Origin: Clostridiales bacterium oral taxon 876 str. F0540
GTDB taxonomy: Bacteria > Bacillota > Clostridia > Clostridiales > Clostridiaceae
Length of the DNA: 64,000 bases
Direction: 5' to 3'
Assembly: GCA_000466585.1 (NCBI GenBank)
Contig: KE993508.1
Coordinates: 208,811-272,810 of the forward strand
The notes under the pieces were generated by a model. That model had not been told where the DNA came from. It worked only from the letters and a program-made list of their open reading frames with translations, and did not search any database. Shown here one piece after another: positions 54,034 through 63,716 of this stretch. Position numbers and translations under genes: made by a program. The number at the start of each line of letters is the position of its first letter. Within the stretch, counting starts at the first letter, position 1.

Positions 54034-55563
54034 TTATACCTCCTTGCTTCCCTTGTTTAAAGTTCCTCCGGCCATAAGAATACCAAGTTTTTGCTCGGTT
54101 GCTTCTTTAGCATCTAAAATGTCAACTATTTCTCCATCGTATATTACTGCAATTCTATCTGCAAGTGAAAGAACTTCATCTAGTTCTAAAGAAACCAGTA
54201 ACACAGCTCTGCCGTTATCTCTTTCCTCTACTAATCTTCTATGAATGTATTCGATTGCACCTACATCTAAGCCTCTTGTAGGTTGAGCAGCAATTATAAG
54301 TTCAGGGTCTTTCTCAATTTCTCTAGCAACTATCATTTTTTGCTGATTTCCTCCTGATAATGCAGAAGCAGCTACATCCTCATTTGGAGTTCTTACATCA
54401 TAATTAGCAATTAATTTTCTAGCATGATCTTTTACCTTGCTATAGTTCATTATGATTCCTTTAGCAAATGGTTCTTTATAATGTATACCCAGTATAGAAT
54501 TTTCAGCCAAAGAATACTTTAAGACTAAACCTCTTTTATGTCTGTCCTCAGGAATATGTCCAAGTCCAGCTTCTATGGCATCCTTTGGTGATTTCCCTGT
54601 AATATCTTTATTATTAAGTACTATCTTTCCACTTGTTGATTTTCTAAGACCTGCTATAGCCTCCACAAGTTCCGTTTGTCCATTACCATCAACTCCTGCT
54701 ATTGCAAGAATTTCACCTTTTCTAACTTCCAAATTTACGTTTTTAACTGCTGGAAGTCCTCTATGATCAAGCACATTCAAGTTCTCAATTTTAAGGGTAG
54801 CGCCACCAAACTTAGCTTCCTTTTTGCTTACTACTAAATTTACTTTTCTGCCTACCATCATTTCTGCAAGCTCATCTATATTTGTATCCTTAGTATTAAC
54901 TATATCAATTACTTTACCTCTTCTAATTATAGTTACTCTGTCGCTTAAACTCATAACTTCTTTTAACTTGTGAGTAATAAGTATTATAGATTTCCCTTGT
55001 TTAACTAAGTTTCTTAGTATTACACCTAAATCTTCAATTTCTTGCGGTGTTAAAACTGCTGTTGGCTCATCTAGTATTAAAATCTCCGCACCTCTGTAAA
55101 GAGCTTTTAATATTTCAACCTTTTGCTGCTGTCCAACTGTCATATCCTCAATTATTGCGTTAGGATCTATATTAAATCCGTACTGTTCAGAAAGTGCTTT
55201 AGTATCTTTAATAGCCTTGTCTATATCTAAGTTTAGTCCTTTTCTTGTTTCGTGTCCAAGAATCATATTTTGCGCTACGCTAAAATTATGTACAAGCATA
55301 AAATGCTGATGAACCATACCTATACCAAGTTTTATTGCATCCTTAGGATTTTTAATATTAACTTTTTGGCCTTTAATAAAAATGTCTCCGGCTTCCTGTT
55401 GATAAAGACCATAAACAATATTCATGAGTGTTGTTTTACCTGCACCATTTTCTCCAAGAAGAACATGGATTTCTCCTTTATTCAGGTCAAAATTAACATC
55501 GTCGTTTGCTATTACTCCAGGAAATATCTTTTTAATACCTTTTAGCTCCAAAACTTTGTCCAT
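54034..55563 (-). CDS. nupO: Nucleoside ABC transporter ATP-binding protein (NupO-like)
   Basis: A 509-residue tandem ATPase with two nucleotide-binding domains. The first has Walker A GENGAGKTTL, the degenerate signature MTVGQQQKVEI and DEPTAVLTPQE. The second has GVDGNGQTELVEA, signature LSGGNQQKMIVARE and the degenerate Walker B AAQPTRGLDVGA. This asymmetric layout is typical of the sugar/nucleoside group (RbsA/NupO). Cytoplasmic face of the importer. Confidence 0.92.
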   Translation of the reverse strand: MDKVLELKGIKKIFPGVIANDDVNFDLNKGEIHVLLGENGAGKTTLMNIVYGLYQQEAGDIFIKGQKVNIKNPKDAIKLGIGMVHQHFMLVHNFSVAQNMILGHETRKGLNLDIDKAIKDTKALSEQYGFNIDPNAIIEDMTVGQQQKVEILKALYRGAEILILDEPTAVLTPQEIEDLGVILRNLVKQGKSIILITHKLKEVMSLSDRVTIIRRGKVIDIVNTKDTNIDELAEMMVGRKVNLVVSKKEAKFGGATLKIENLNVLDHRGLPAVKNVNLEVRKGEILAIAGVDGNGQTELVEAIAGLRKSTSGKIVLNNKDITGKSPKDAIEAGLGHIPEDRHKRGLVLKYSLAENSILGIHYKEPFAKGIIMNYSKVKDHARKLIANYDVRTPNEDVAASALSGGNQQKMIVAREIEKDPELIIAAQPTRGLDVGAIEYIHRRLVEERDNGRAVLLVSLELDEVLSLADRIAVIYDGEIVDILDAKEATEQKLGILMAGGTLNKGSKEV

Positions 55564-55628
55564 GCCTTATCTCCTTCCTTTTGACTAAATAGGCTAGATG
55601 CTTTAACATCTAGCCAATTGCTTTAAAT

Positions 55629-56726
55629 TTATTTAATTGCTACAGGTTTAAATTGAAGTAGGTCAGCTCTTGTTCCAGGAACTACAATTGTTCCAGCTTT
55701 TATCAAGTCCTGAGCCTTATTTGCTAAATCAGTTGCTTCTTTAGGAACTACTGAATTTATTGTTGGAGCTAAACCAACAGCACTTTCTTTAATACCTAAT
55801 ACTTTTGTTGTTCCACCAGCAAAATTACCTTTTTGAAGATCTTGTATAGTATTGTAAACCGCTACGCCAACTTTCTTTTCCATTGAGAAAAGAATTTGAT
55901 CTTTGTATCCAGGTGCTGTAACTGCTTGGTCAGAGTCAACACCGATAGCATATTTATTCATTTCTTTAGCAGCTTTAAATACTCCTAGTCCTACACCACC
56001 TGCTGCATGGAATATTATATCTACTCCACTGTTATAAAGTGTTTTAGCAGCTTCGTATCCTTTTCCTTGGTCATCAAAGGAGTCAACATATATAACATTT
56101 GGTCCTGGAGTCTTAGCATCTTTTGGCATTAAAGCTTTAGCCATATCTGCATTAACAGAAGCGATACCAGCAACAAAACCAGCTTCGAATCTATTTATAA
56201 CGTCTCCTTCTTTTCCACCTATGAATCCTATCTTACCAGTCTTTGTTGCTTTAGCAGCAGCAACACCAGCTAAGAATGAACCTTCATTTTCTTTAAAAGA
56301 AACTGATAATACATTTGGATTTTTAACTTCTGAGTCAATAATAAGGAATTTCTTATCTGTTGACTGTTTTGATACATTATCCATTGCCTGCTGCATCATA
56401 AATCCGCATCCAACAGTTAAATCTGCAGTACTTGACATTGTTTTAAGATTTGGCTCATAAGCATCCTGTTGTTTTGATTCAATTGGGTTAAGTGATTCTA
56501 TGCCTAAATCTTTAGCAGCCTTTTCAATACCTTCTCTTGCGGATTGGTTAAATGAACCATCATTTACTCCGCCTTGGTCAGTAACTAAACCAACTTTAAC
56601 TTTTGTAGCTGGCTTGTTACCTCCACCAGTTGAAGGTGCCGGATTTTCTTTTGCTCCGCAGCCTGCAAATAAAGTTGTAACTACTGCAGCAGCTGCTAGC
56701 ATTGATAGAATTCTTCTTTTTTTCAT
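55629..56726 (-). CDS. nupN: BmpA-family nucleoside-binding lipoprotein (NupN-like)
   Basis: A 365-residue substrate-binding lipoprotein. Lipobox LFAGC sits after a short Lys/Arg-containing signal, so the mature protein begins at a lipidated Cys. The BMP domain has VGLVTDQGGVNDGSFNQSA near the start and GVDSDQAVTAPGYKDQI later. First gene of the importer, preceded by GGGAGGGAACTA. The family binds purine nucleosides; the ligand here is not shown. Confidence 0.92.
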   Translation of the reverse strand: MKKRRILSMLAAAAVVTTLFAGCGAKENPAPSTGGGNKPATKVKVGLVTDQGGVNDGSFNQSAREGIEKAAKDLGIESLNPIESKQQDAYEPNLKTMSSTADLTVGCGFMMQQAMDNVSKQSTDKKFLIIDSEVKNPNVLSVSFKENEGSFLAGVAAAKATKTGKIGFIGGKEGDVINRFEAGFVAGIASVNADMAKALMPKDAKTPGPNVIYVDSFDDQGKGYEAAKTLYNSGVDIIFHAAGGVGLGVFKAAKEMNKYAIGVDSDQAVTAPGYKDQILFSMEKKVGVAVYNTIQDLQKGNFAGGTTKVLGIKESAVGLAPTINSVVPKEATDLANKAQDLIKAGTIVVPGTRADLLQFKPVAIK

Positions 56727-57010
56727 TAATAGTTCCCTCCCATTAATTTTAATATAAAATGAAATGTATATTTAAACTATTCTATAAAATAATTTAAATT
56801 CCTTCTTAATTATGTAAAATTGTTCAAAAAAACTTTACATTTACTTCAAAAATTATTAATTATGTACTTGCATACTAAATTATATTGTAAAGCTATACAT
56901 ATTATTCTAAAAATAATTGTCAATTACTACATTTTAGCATGTCCACTTACTAATATACTTCAAAATTATTATAAAATCAATGTATATTCGTTAAAAAAAT
57001 ATAAAATTTG
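56727..57010. other. Intergenic region upstream of the nucleoside importer
   Basis: About 280 bp of very AT-rich DNA between the glycine reductase terminator and the nupN start. No purine-riboswitch core, ORF or clear operator is seen. Confidence 0.45.
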
Positions 57011-57042
57011 CACTGTGCCTGATTTTTTATGTCAAGCACAGT
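57005..57042 (-). terminator. Terminator of the glycine reductase operon
   Basis: CTGTGCTTGA pairs with TCAGGCACAG (one mismatch position) on the minus strand, followed after a few bases by TTTTATATTTTTTT. Confidence 0.7.
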
Positions 57043-57048
57043 ATAATG

Positions 57049-58209
57049 CTAACTTAAAAAACCAGATTCTTTTAAAATCACTTTAGCCGAATTTAGATCA
57101 TCTGTATTTACAAGAACAATTGGGCCCGTACATCCCATTCCGCTTTCAGAGTAAATCCCCGCCTTCCATAATGCTTTGCATGCATTTTCTAGTTCAAGGA
57201 TATCTATACCAGTTATATCAGCTGTAACAACTTTTTTAGGAGGAATTTTCACCTCTTCAGCTGTCTCTACAGTTTTATCCACTGTATTTTTTGCAATTAT
57301 GTCCTTTAAACCAGCATGATTGGCTTTCTCAAATTCAGCCTTTGCTGTTTGTAATGCATTATTTTTAGCACAAGCAGCGCAAAACTTTAAAGCTTCAGAA
57401 ATAAGAGGAGCACCAGATGCTCTAGATACTATATTAATAAGCTTATCATAATTTTCTCCAATACCTGGTCCATATCCTGCACCAGATGTCTCATAATCTC
57501 CGCCTGTAGTAAAGGAAGAAAATATTTTTATTAGAAGGTTGCCAGTCAAGGAATCGCATACCATGACATCAGGTGTTCCTGCCAGCAGATCGTTTCCTCT
57601 CATTACAGCTCCACCATCTGCTCTTAAGGAATCTGCAAAATCAAATTTATATCCATTGTCTTTTAGTTCATTTAGTATTCTTTCTACTTTCCTTGCACCA
57701 TCTAAGTTTAATATACCCACTTTAGGATTTTCTATTCCATTTGCTTTTGCAACAGCTATACCCGAAATAGCATTCATAACCATGCCAGCAACTCTGTTAG
57801 TGGATGATGTACCTGTTGTTGTAGCTATGAACATATCCTTTCCTCTTCCTGGTGTTACAACCTTTCCAACCGTTGAAACACCTATTGGGAAATCAAAGTG
57901 CTGTGTTACACAGCCTTGTATTTCACCACTTTCAAGAAGTTTAACCATAATCTTATGACCTTCTTCTGGAGTATTAGCTTCAACTGTGCTAATATCAGAC
58001 GAGTTTTTAGGACCGATTAGAACTATATCAAAATCATTATATTTTTTCTTTGCCATTTCAGCTGCTTTTATCATCTCTTCTATACCGTGTTCTGAGCCTA
58101 ATATGGTTAGACCTATTTTAACTTTTTTACCAAAGCTTCCGGACTTTATTCCATCTGCTATTTCGCTAAAGACTTCAGCTATCATTTTATTAGCCTGAAC
58201 ATTATCCAT
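57049..58209 (-). CDS. grdD: Glycine reductase component C, subunit alpha (GrdD)
   Basis: Phosphotransacetylase-like subunit that, with GrdC, converts the carboxymethyl-selenoether on GrdA into acetyl phosphate. The N-terminal region VKIGLTILGSEHGIEEM and TTGTSSTNRVAGMVMNAISG belong to the PTA fold. Cysteines lie in LKFCAACAKN and SGMGCTGPIVLVN. The start is the ATG at 58209, 6 nt after AGGAGG; the longer frame includes that site. Last gene of the operon. Confidence 0.93.
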   Translation of the reverse strand: MDNVQANKMIAEVFSEIADGIKSGSFGKKVKIGLTILGSEHGIEEMIKAAEMAKKKYNDFDIVLIGPKNSSDISTVEANTPEEGHKIMVKLLESGEIQGCVTQHFDFPIGVSTVGKVVTPGRGKDMFIATTTGTSSTNRVAGMVMNAISGIAVAKANGIENPKVGILNLDGARKVERILNELKDNGYKFDFADSLRADGGAVMRGNDLLAGTPDVMVCDSLTGNLLIKIFSSFTTGGDYETSGAGYGPGIGENYDKLINIVSRASGAPLISEALKFCAACAKNNALQTAKAEFEKANHAGLKDIIAKNTVDKTVETAEEVKIPPKKVVTADITGIDILELENACKALWKAGIYSESGMGCTGPIVLVNTDDLNSAKVILKESGFLS

Positions 58210-58283
58210 TATTATCCTCCTATCTTCCAATAGTATCTACTACTATTATGAAGTATTTCCATACTATTAACTGACACCCAAAT

Positions 58284-59828
58284 TTATTTATTAAGAAGAT
58301 ATGAAGCAAAATCCTTCATCGCATCAGCAACCATGCTCTTTACTTCTTCCTTGGAGATTCCTGCATTTTCAGAGTTAGCTGTATTACTCCCATTATTTTT
58401 TTCTACAACAATTGATACTCCATCGAAGAGGTTAGTCATTCTGCCAAGGAATAGACTTCCTTTTCCTATTATCATGAAATTATCCATCTTTCCGTTTAGC
58501 ATGTATTCTCTTCCATGTCCAATTATTGGAACACCTGAAGGTATGTGTCCCTGAGTTGGAGCAAATCCCGGATACCCATGATCAGTCACAAAGCCTGGAA
58601 GATCTTTTCTATCTATTTGGCCTTTTTTTACTGCAAGAGCTCCTATCATCTTGTAGTTTTGTGTTGGAACATCTCCAGCTCCTGCAGGTTCAGTTATATC
58701 TGGCGTCTGCATTTCTGGAGCAAACTTATTTATATCTGTTATTTTTAGTCCTGCATTATCTAAAGGTTCAAGTACTAACGCTTCTAAAACAGCCTGTGGT
58801 GATGCTCCGTGTCCTATTGTATGTCTTCCTATTATATCTGTTCTTAAAACTGGATTTACACCATCATTTTCAGATATTAAAATAGCAAATCCTCCTAAGC
58901 AGTCTTCTAGTATTGGAAGGTTTTTCTTTACATGATCTCTTCCATTCATGCCAAGCTTAGCAGTTGCTCCTCCAGCAACAACTACAACATTTTTATATAT
59001 GCCCGACTTAACTAAAGAAGCAGCTGTTATAATTGCATGAGTAGGACCTGCGCAAAAACCTCTCATATCAGCGCCTGTTGCTCCTTTTAGCCCTGAAATT
59101 TCACCAATAGCTTTAGCTATATTGCCTCCACCTCTTTGATTCATATCTCCAATAGCTTCTTCAGAACATTCAATTATATATTCAATGCTGTTTACATCAA
59201 TATCAAGCTCTTTAACTAAATGCATTAAAGCAAGTACTCCTGATGCCTTAACAGCCAAATTTTCAACCATTATATGTGAAGATAAATTTTTATCATGTTC
59301 ATGAGCACGTCTTACGCAGCCAACAAGCTTTCCGTTTTCATAAAGTCCTTCTGCTACATGATTATCCACAAGCTTTTCTATATCAGCTATTTCTTCTCCT
59401 TCTCCTAAAGCATCTGACTTTGAATTAAGTACAGGATGCTTTGAAAACTTTTCCTTAACTGAAGCAGTAAAGCTCTTTTCTAATTTTACTAGATCGAATA
59501 CGTCTGATATTTTTATTAAACCATAAAATTCGTCTTGAGGCATTATTTCTCCGAACTTACCGAATCTCTGAGCTCCTTCTACAGCCTCACTGTGCCAAGG
59601 TCTCTTTCTAAGTGACAATTCTTCAGGAGTTAAATTACCTATATAAGTTTGATTAGGAGCATATGAAACCACATCTTCAAAACTCCTTAAATGACTATTA
59701 ATCTGCTTTAAATAATCTGAATCCGGATTAGTTTCTCTTTCCATAGTTTGGGTAGTACCATTGTGAATTACCATATCAGGTGTATTAACTAAAATATAGG
59801 ATGCTTTTTTTATTACTGGAAAACTCAT
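58284..59828 (-). CDS. grdC: Glycine reductase component C, subunit beta (GrdC)
   Basis: A 514-residue FabH/thiolase-like subunit. The active-site cysteine lies in MRGFCAGPTHAIITAAS, and other conserved stretches are ECSEEAIGDMNQRGGGN and IGRHTIGHGASPQAVLEAL. It takes the acetyl group as a thioester from the GrdA selenoether and passes it to phosphate with GrdD. The acetyl phosphate then yields ATP through acetate kinase. AGGGAGGATT precedes the start. Confidence 0.93.
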   Translation of the reverse strand: MSFPVIKKASYILVNTPDMVIHNGTTQTMERETNPDSDYLKQINSHLRSFEDVVSYAPNQTYIGNLTPEELSLRKRPWHSEAVEGAQRFGKFGEIMPQDEFYGLIKISDVFDLVKLEKSFTASVKEKFSKHPVLNSKSDALGEGEEIADIEKLVDNHVAEGLYENGKLVGCVRRAHEHDKNLSSHIMVENLAVKASGVLALMHLVKELDIDVNSIEYIIECSEEAIGDMNQRGGGNIAKAIGEISGLKGATGADMRGFCAGPTHAIITAASLVKSGIYKNVVVVAGGATAKLGMNGRDHVKKNLPILEDCLGGFAILISENDGVNPVLRTDIIGRHTIGHGASPQAVLEALVLEPLDNAGLKITDINKFAPEMQTPDITEPAGAGDVPTQNYKMIGALAVKKGQIDRKDLPGFVTDHGYPGFAPTQGHIPSGVPIIGHGREYMLNGKMDNFMIIGKGSLFLGRMTNLFDGVSIVVEKNNGSNTANSENAGISKEEVKSMVADAMKDFASYLLNK

Positions 59829-59857
59829 TTAATAATCCTCCCTTATATCATTAAATT

Positions 59858-59908
59858 AAAAATGGAGAATATGGAGAAGTTTACATTAATCTCTCCATTT
59901 CTCCATTA
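59858..59908 (-). promoter_or_regulatory. Intra-operon hairpin between grdB and grdC
   Basis: AATGGAGAAATGGAGAGA is inverted as TCTCCATATTCTCCATT with a short loop and no T-run. It is likely an mRNA stability or processing hairpin. Confidence 0.55.
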
Positions 59909-59923
59909 GATAAGCTATAAAAA

Positions 59924-61231
59924 TTAGTCTTCAAATACCTTTTGACCATCAACTGGAGTTTCTAAAGCTCTTAAAGCTTTTTCAACCAATTTTTTTCTTA
60001 ACTCATACTCATCCTTCTTATCAAGATTTGGATTTCCAAGAGGATGTGGTATAGCTACTGTAGGAACTATTCTGTTAGCTCCAACAGTTAAAGATATTGG
60101 AACAACTGTACACATATGAACAACAGGAAGTCCTGCTCTTTCAATTTCTTTAACAAGCGTTGCACCGCAACGAGTACAAGTTCCTCAGGTGGAGGTTAGT
60201 ATAACTGCCTGAACTCCATCTGCAATTAATTGTCTAGCAATTTCTTCACCAAATTTCTTTGAGGAAGCAACTGCTGTACCATTTCCAACTGTGCTATAGA
60301 AGTATCTGTGAAGGGAACCTATTTTGCCTTCCTTTTCAAATTGTCTTAATACATCTACCGGAATAACTCTATCGTTATCAGCATTAGCATAAGTTGGGTC
60401 ATATCCACCGTGTGCAGTTTCATAAGTTTCAGAAGTTAAATCCATAACTCCTTCAATGTCATACTTTCCAAACTTAGATGCACTTGAGGATTCTATGTGA
60501 TCAGGATTTCCCTTTGGAACAGTACCGCCAGATGTTACTATAGCTATTTTAGCCTTAGTGATATCAGCAACTGGAGGGTTTGGTTCTACTCTATCAAATA
60601 CAGGCATCTTAAATTCTGTAGTAAAGGCATCACCCTTTATCTTTTTAACAAGCATATCTACAGCTCTCTTTGAACCTCTTTCAGCTGCAAAGAAATTCTT
60701 TCTGATACCTCTTTCGATATAACCTTCAGTTTCAGGAGATCCTATTTCTTCCTTATTAGCTAGCTTTAATGCAAGGCTTGCTATTTTAGGAAGAGCATCC
60801 CTCATACCTACGGCGCTGTTTTTAGTAGAAACTATATATAATTGTTTTTTATACATATCAGCACCTGGATTTTCGATATACATACCGCTTATTACAGGAA
60901 TATTAAGCTTTTCTTCTACTTCTGTAGCTATAGCACCACAAGCAACTCCGTATCTTCCAGCGTTAAAAGCAGGCCCTGCTATAAACAAGTCTGGATTATA
61001 CTTCTTTATCATTTCTATAATTTCAGCTTTTGCTTCAGTCATGTTCTCATTAAAATAGGAGTCTCCACAAATAACTGTAGCAACTATTTCCGCACCTTTT
61101 GCCTTTAATAAACCATTAAGTCCCATACCAGGTCCTATGAAACCTTCTCTGATTTCTGGTTTAATATCAGCCTTTTCTTCTCCGCCTATTCCAGCGTAAA
61201 ATTGATTAATATAGTGAACGACACGTATCAA
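59924..61231 (-). CDS. grdB: Glycine reductase component B, selenoprotein GrdB (Sec-containing)
   Basis: The substrate-activating selenoprotein of the glycine-specific component B, about 435 residues. An in-frame TGA at 60185-60187 is read as selenocysteine. The frame runs through it without a break from TST-Sec-GTCTRCGATL to the TAA at 59924. The selenolate attacks the Schiff-base glycine held by the GrdE pyruvoyl group. Just after the UGA a stem CGTTGC-GGT-GCAACG (60158-60172) fits a bacterial SECIS. The N-terminus VHYINQFYAGIGGEEKAD is typical. A naive call splits this gene into two. Confidence 0.95.
60158..60172 (-). promoter_or_regulatory. SECIS hairpin of grdB
   Basis: CGTTGC-GGT-GCAACG, a perfect 6-bp stem beginning 12 nt after the UGA, placed and sized as a bacterial SECIS for SelB. 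Confidence 0.65.
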
Positions 61232-61259
61232 GTGTGCTCCCCCCTCTCGGAGTATTTTA

Positions 61260-61724
61260 TTAAAATTTAGAATATTGTTCTCTTACAGTTTTAACTTCGC
61301 TTATAATAGCATCTACATCAAGAACCATTTCCATCATTCCGCACTGTTCATCATAAACAGCTGCATCAAATTCATCCTTAACTTCAGGCTCAACAACGTG
61401 ATATACTGCTAGCCCTAAAGCTATACCAGCTAGTGGTCCAGCATAAGTTGGGTCTCCTGCCGCAACTGTTTCAGCGGAAAGACCGGAAGCTTCAGCTTCA
61501 GCTCCACCTATGATAACAACTACATTTTCAGCACCATGCTTTTCAGTAAGGTCTTTAACTCTTTGTTGGATCTCCAGATCCATAGCACCTGCAGCTGTTC
61601 AAACGAAGCATTCTGTTGATGCAAATACAACTTCAGCACCAGCGGATTTAGCGCACTCTTCTATAGCTGGTCCTGGGATTCCGTCTCTATCGCCAATGGC
61701 AATTACTTTTTTACCCTTTAACAT
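61260..61724 (-). CDS. grdA: Glycine reductase selenoprotein A (GrdA, Sec-containing)
   Basis: Small redox selenoprotein, 154 residues, that carries the carboxymethyl group as a selenoether and is re-reduced by thioredoxin. It begins at the ATG at 61724 after GGAAGGATAT (MLKGKKVIAIGDRDG). It reads through an in-frame TGA at 61599-61601 as Sec42 (STECFV-Sec-TAAGAMDLEIQ). The Cys-x-x-Sec pair is the redox centre. A 6-bp stem GGATCT-GG-AGATCC (61568-61581) follows as a candidate SECIS. ORF callers that stop at UGA lose the first third. Confidence 0.95.
61568..61581 (-). promoter_or_regulatory. Candidate SECIS hairpin of grdA
   Basis: GGATCT-GG-AGATCC starts 17 nt after the UGA. The tight loop is unusual, so the functional stem may include flanking AGC/GCT pairing. 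Confidence 0.5.
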
Positions 61725-61794
61725 AATATCCTTCCTTTCAAAAATTAATTATATTTCATTTCGGTGTATTGTATTGTTTTATATATTTTTAGTT

Positions 61795-63090
61795 TTAGAA
61801 GCCCTTTGCAGTTAAATAGTTAAAGCCTACTTCTGAAGTTGCTCCAGTTATAACCTGAATTTCAGCGTTAATGGAACCATCTTCTCTTAAACTTCCTACA
61901 TAACCGCCTGCTATTATGTTAGCAGCTTCTGGGTGTCCTATAACTTTTTTCATCGCTGGAAGTGTAACTACTTCGTTAGCATTTCCACCAGTTACTACTG
62001 CATCTCCCTTTGGAGTTGAATCTGCTAGTGACTGAGAACTTCCATCTCTTCCTGCATATTCATCAGTAACTAAAACTGTCTTTATTCCTTTATCAGTTAT
62101 CTTATTGCAGTTCATAACTAAATCTGCATCAGGATTTCCAAAGCCTTCTTCTGAAATTATAACTGCATCTGCCCCTAAAAATTCTACAAGCTTAGCTGTC
62201 ATATCAGAAGATCTTTGTTTGTCAGCAAGATAAACATTTTCGTTAGTTATTATGCAGCCTAAGAAATTGTAGTCTTTACCATGTCTTTCATAAAGATCTT
62301 CAATTATTGGCTGATTTAAGTGAACATAGGTTGGGTTCTTATCGCAGGCTGAAACACAGTTTCCACTTACGATAGCGCCATCAAATACTTCTGTTGGATA
62401 AATGTAAGTAGGTATTATTTTCTTAGCATCTACTCCGTAAACATAAGTATCGTGTAAAAGGCCTTGAGTTTGAAGCATGTAAACATAAACTACTTTAGGA
62501 AGCTCTGGATATTCCTTAACTTGTTCAAGCAATGGCTTTGTTTCATATACTTTAACTTCATCAGGTTCAATATTCTTTCCGGCTTTACCAATGTAAGTGG
62601 CAGCTTTGAAACCTACCATTCTTACAGCTTCTTCATGCTCGTGCTGAAGAACTCCTTCTTTTGGCTCACATATCACAACTAGGTTGTAAGTCTTTGAGAA
62701 TGGTGTATATCTAGCTCCTTCACCACTCATGTCAATTATGCCTTCCTGGAAGCCAACTATTTTACCAGTAGTAACAACAGCAGCTCCTTTAAGCACATGA
62801 GTTCTTCCAGAACCAACAGTATCTACCTTGCTTATAAATCCAGGGAAAATACCACCTTTTCCTTCAACTTTAACTCTAGGCTCAATAACATCTTTTACAG
62901 GAATTATTCTAGTTTCCTCACCAGGCTTTGCTAAATCAAAATCGATGGATTTAAGTCTTTCATCTCCACCAACTTCCTTTAATAACTCTTCTTTGTTTAC
63001 ATAAAGAACTCCGTTTTCAACCTTAGTTGCTGGTCCAAACTGTATATCCTTTATATAAATTTTTCCAAGTTCTAGACGCAAAGCGGTCAC
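61795..63090 (-). CDS. grdE: Glycine reductase component B proprotein (GrdE)
   Basis: A 431-residue proprotein that self-cleaves into two subunits. The new N-terminal cysteine of the C-terminal chain becomes the pyruvoyl group that forms a Schiff base with glycine. The predicted cleavage is before a Cys in VSGNCVSACDKNPTYVHLNQ. Start and end landmarks are GKIYIKDIQFGP and the C-terminal ITGATSEVGFNYLTAKGF. It stands between trxA and grdA. The ribosome site is GGGAGGTGACC, overlapping the start region. Confidence 0.94.
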   Translation of the reverse strand: MTALRLELGKIYIKDIQFGPATKVENGVLYVNKEELLKEVGGDERLKSIDFDLAKPGEETRIIPVKDVIEPRVKVEGKGGIFPGFISKVDTVGSGRTHVLKGAAVVTTGKIVGFQEGIIDMSGEGARYTPFSKTYNLVVICEPKEGVLQHEHEEAVRMVGFKAATYIGKAGKNIEPDEVKVYETKPLLEQVKEYPELPKVVYVYMLQTQGLLHDTYVYGVDAKKIIPTYIYPTEVFDGAIVSGNCVSACDKNPTYVHLNQPIIEDLYERHGKDYNFLGCIITNENVYLADKQRSSDMTAKLVEFLGADAVIISEEGFGNPDADLVMNCNKITDKGIKTVLVTDEYAGRDGSSQSLADSTPKGDAVVTGGNANEVVTLPAMKKVIGHPEAANIIAGGYVGSLREDGSINAEIQVITGATSEVGFNYLTAKGF

Positions 63091-63260
63091 CTCCCTATAT
63101 TTTAAATTTTATATTTAAGACCAATATGGTCTTAATTAATAAAGCATCTTTTAAACACATAAGTTATAAAACTTATAGAAGATGCAGAAGAATCATGAGT
63201 ATATTTTATAATATCCCCAACTCTTCAGTATTCCAAAGCTTCTTTTGTGTCTAATCTAAA

Positions 63261-63593
63261 TTAAAGTGTGTCGTAAACTTCCTTAATGAAGCTTTCAACA
63301 TCAGCTAAAGTTTTTAATCTGTCAGGAGTAGCTATATGAGCTCTTTCTCCGTTTTTGTAAATTATCATTGTTGGAAGGCCTAAAACCTTTTGAGAAATAG
63401 CAAGTCTTCTAGCACTTGATGTATTTAAGCTTGCAAATTTTATCTTGTCTCCATATTTATGTTCTAGTTCATGTACTCCTGGCATAAGTTCTATGCAGAT
63501 TTCACACTTATCTCCCCAGAAATCTACAAATACAGGTTTCTCAGTATAGTTTGTAACTTCAGCATCAAAATTATCCTTGTTTAGTTCTAACAT
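63261..63593 (-). CDS. trxA: Thioredoxin with CEIC active site
   Basis: A 110-residue thioredoxin fold protein (VFVDFWGDKCEICIELMPG, cis-proline in LGLPTMIIYKNGE). It re-reduces GrdA after each turnover. The redox motif is Cys-Glu-Ile-Cys (residues 30-33) preceded by Asp-Lys, instead of WCGPC. Glycine-reductase thioredoxins are known to deviate from the canonical motif, so this is probably the dedicated donor. GGAGGAACTGCAA precedes the start. Confidence 0.9.
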   Translation of the reverse strand: MLELNKDNFDAEVTNYTEKPVFVDFWGDKCEICIELMPGVHELEHKYGDKIKFASLNTSSARRLAISQKVLGLPTMIIYKNGERAHIATPDRLKTLADVESFIKEVYDTL

Positions 63594-63716
63594 TTGCAGT
63601 TCCTCCTTTTATTAATTAAATAATTATAATTTTTATATAAATATATCTACTTAACTTCTTATCTTCTTATATAGATAGGAAGTTAAATATTTAAATTATA
63701 TACATATTCTTATATA

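Noticed and set aside
56727..57048. Purine riboswitch upstream of the nucleoside importer
   Set aside because: The region lacks the conserved three-way junction core bases; it is featureless AT-rich DNA apart from the grd terminator.
59924..60115. Separate 63-residue protein downstream of grdB
   Set aside because: It is the C-terminal part of GrdB after the selenocysteine UGA, not an independent gene.
61260..61583. 107-residue GrdA starting at an internal Met
   Set aside because: The frame continues upstream through a UGA to a proper start at 61724; the short form would lack the Cys-x-x-Sec centre.
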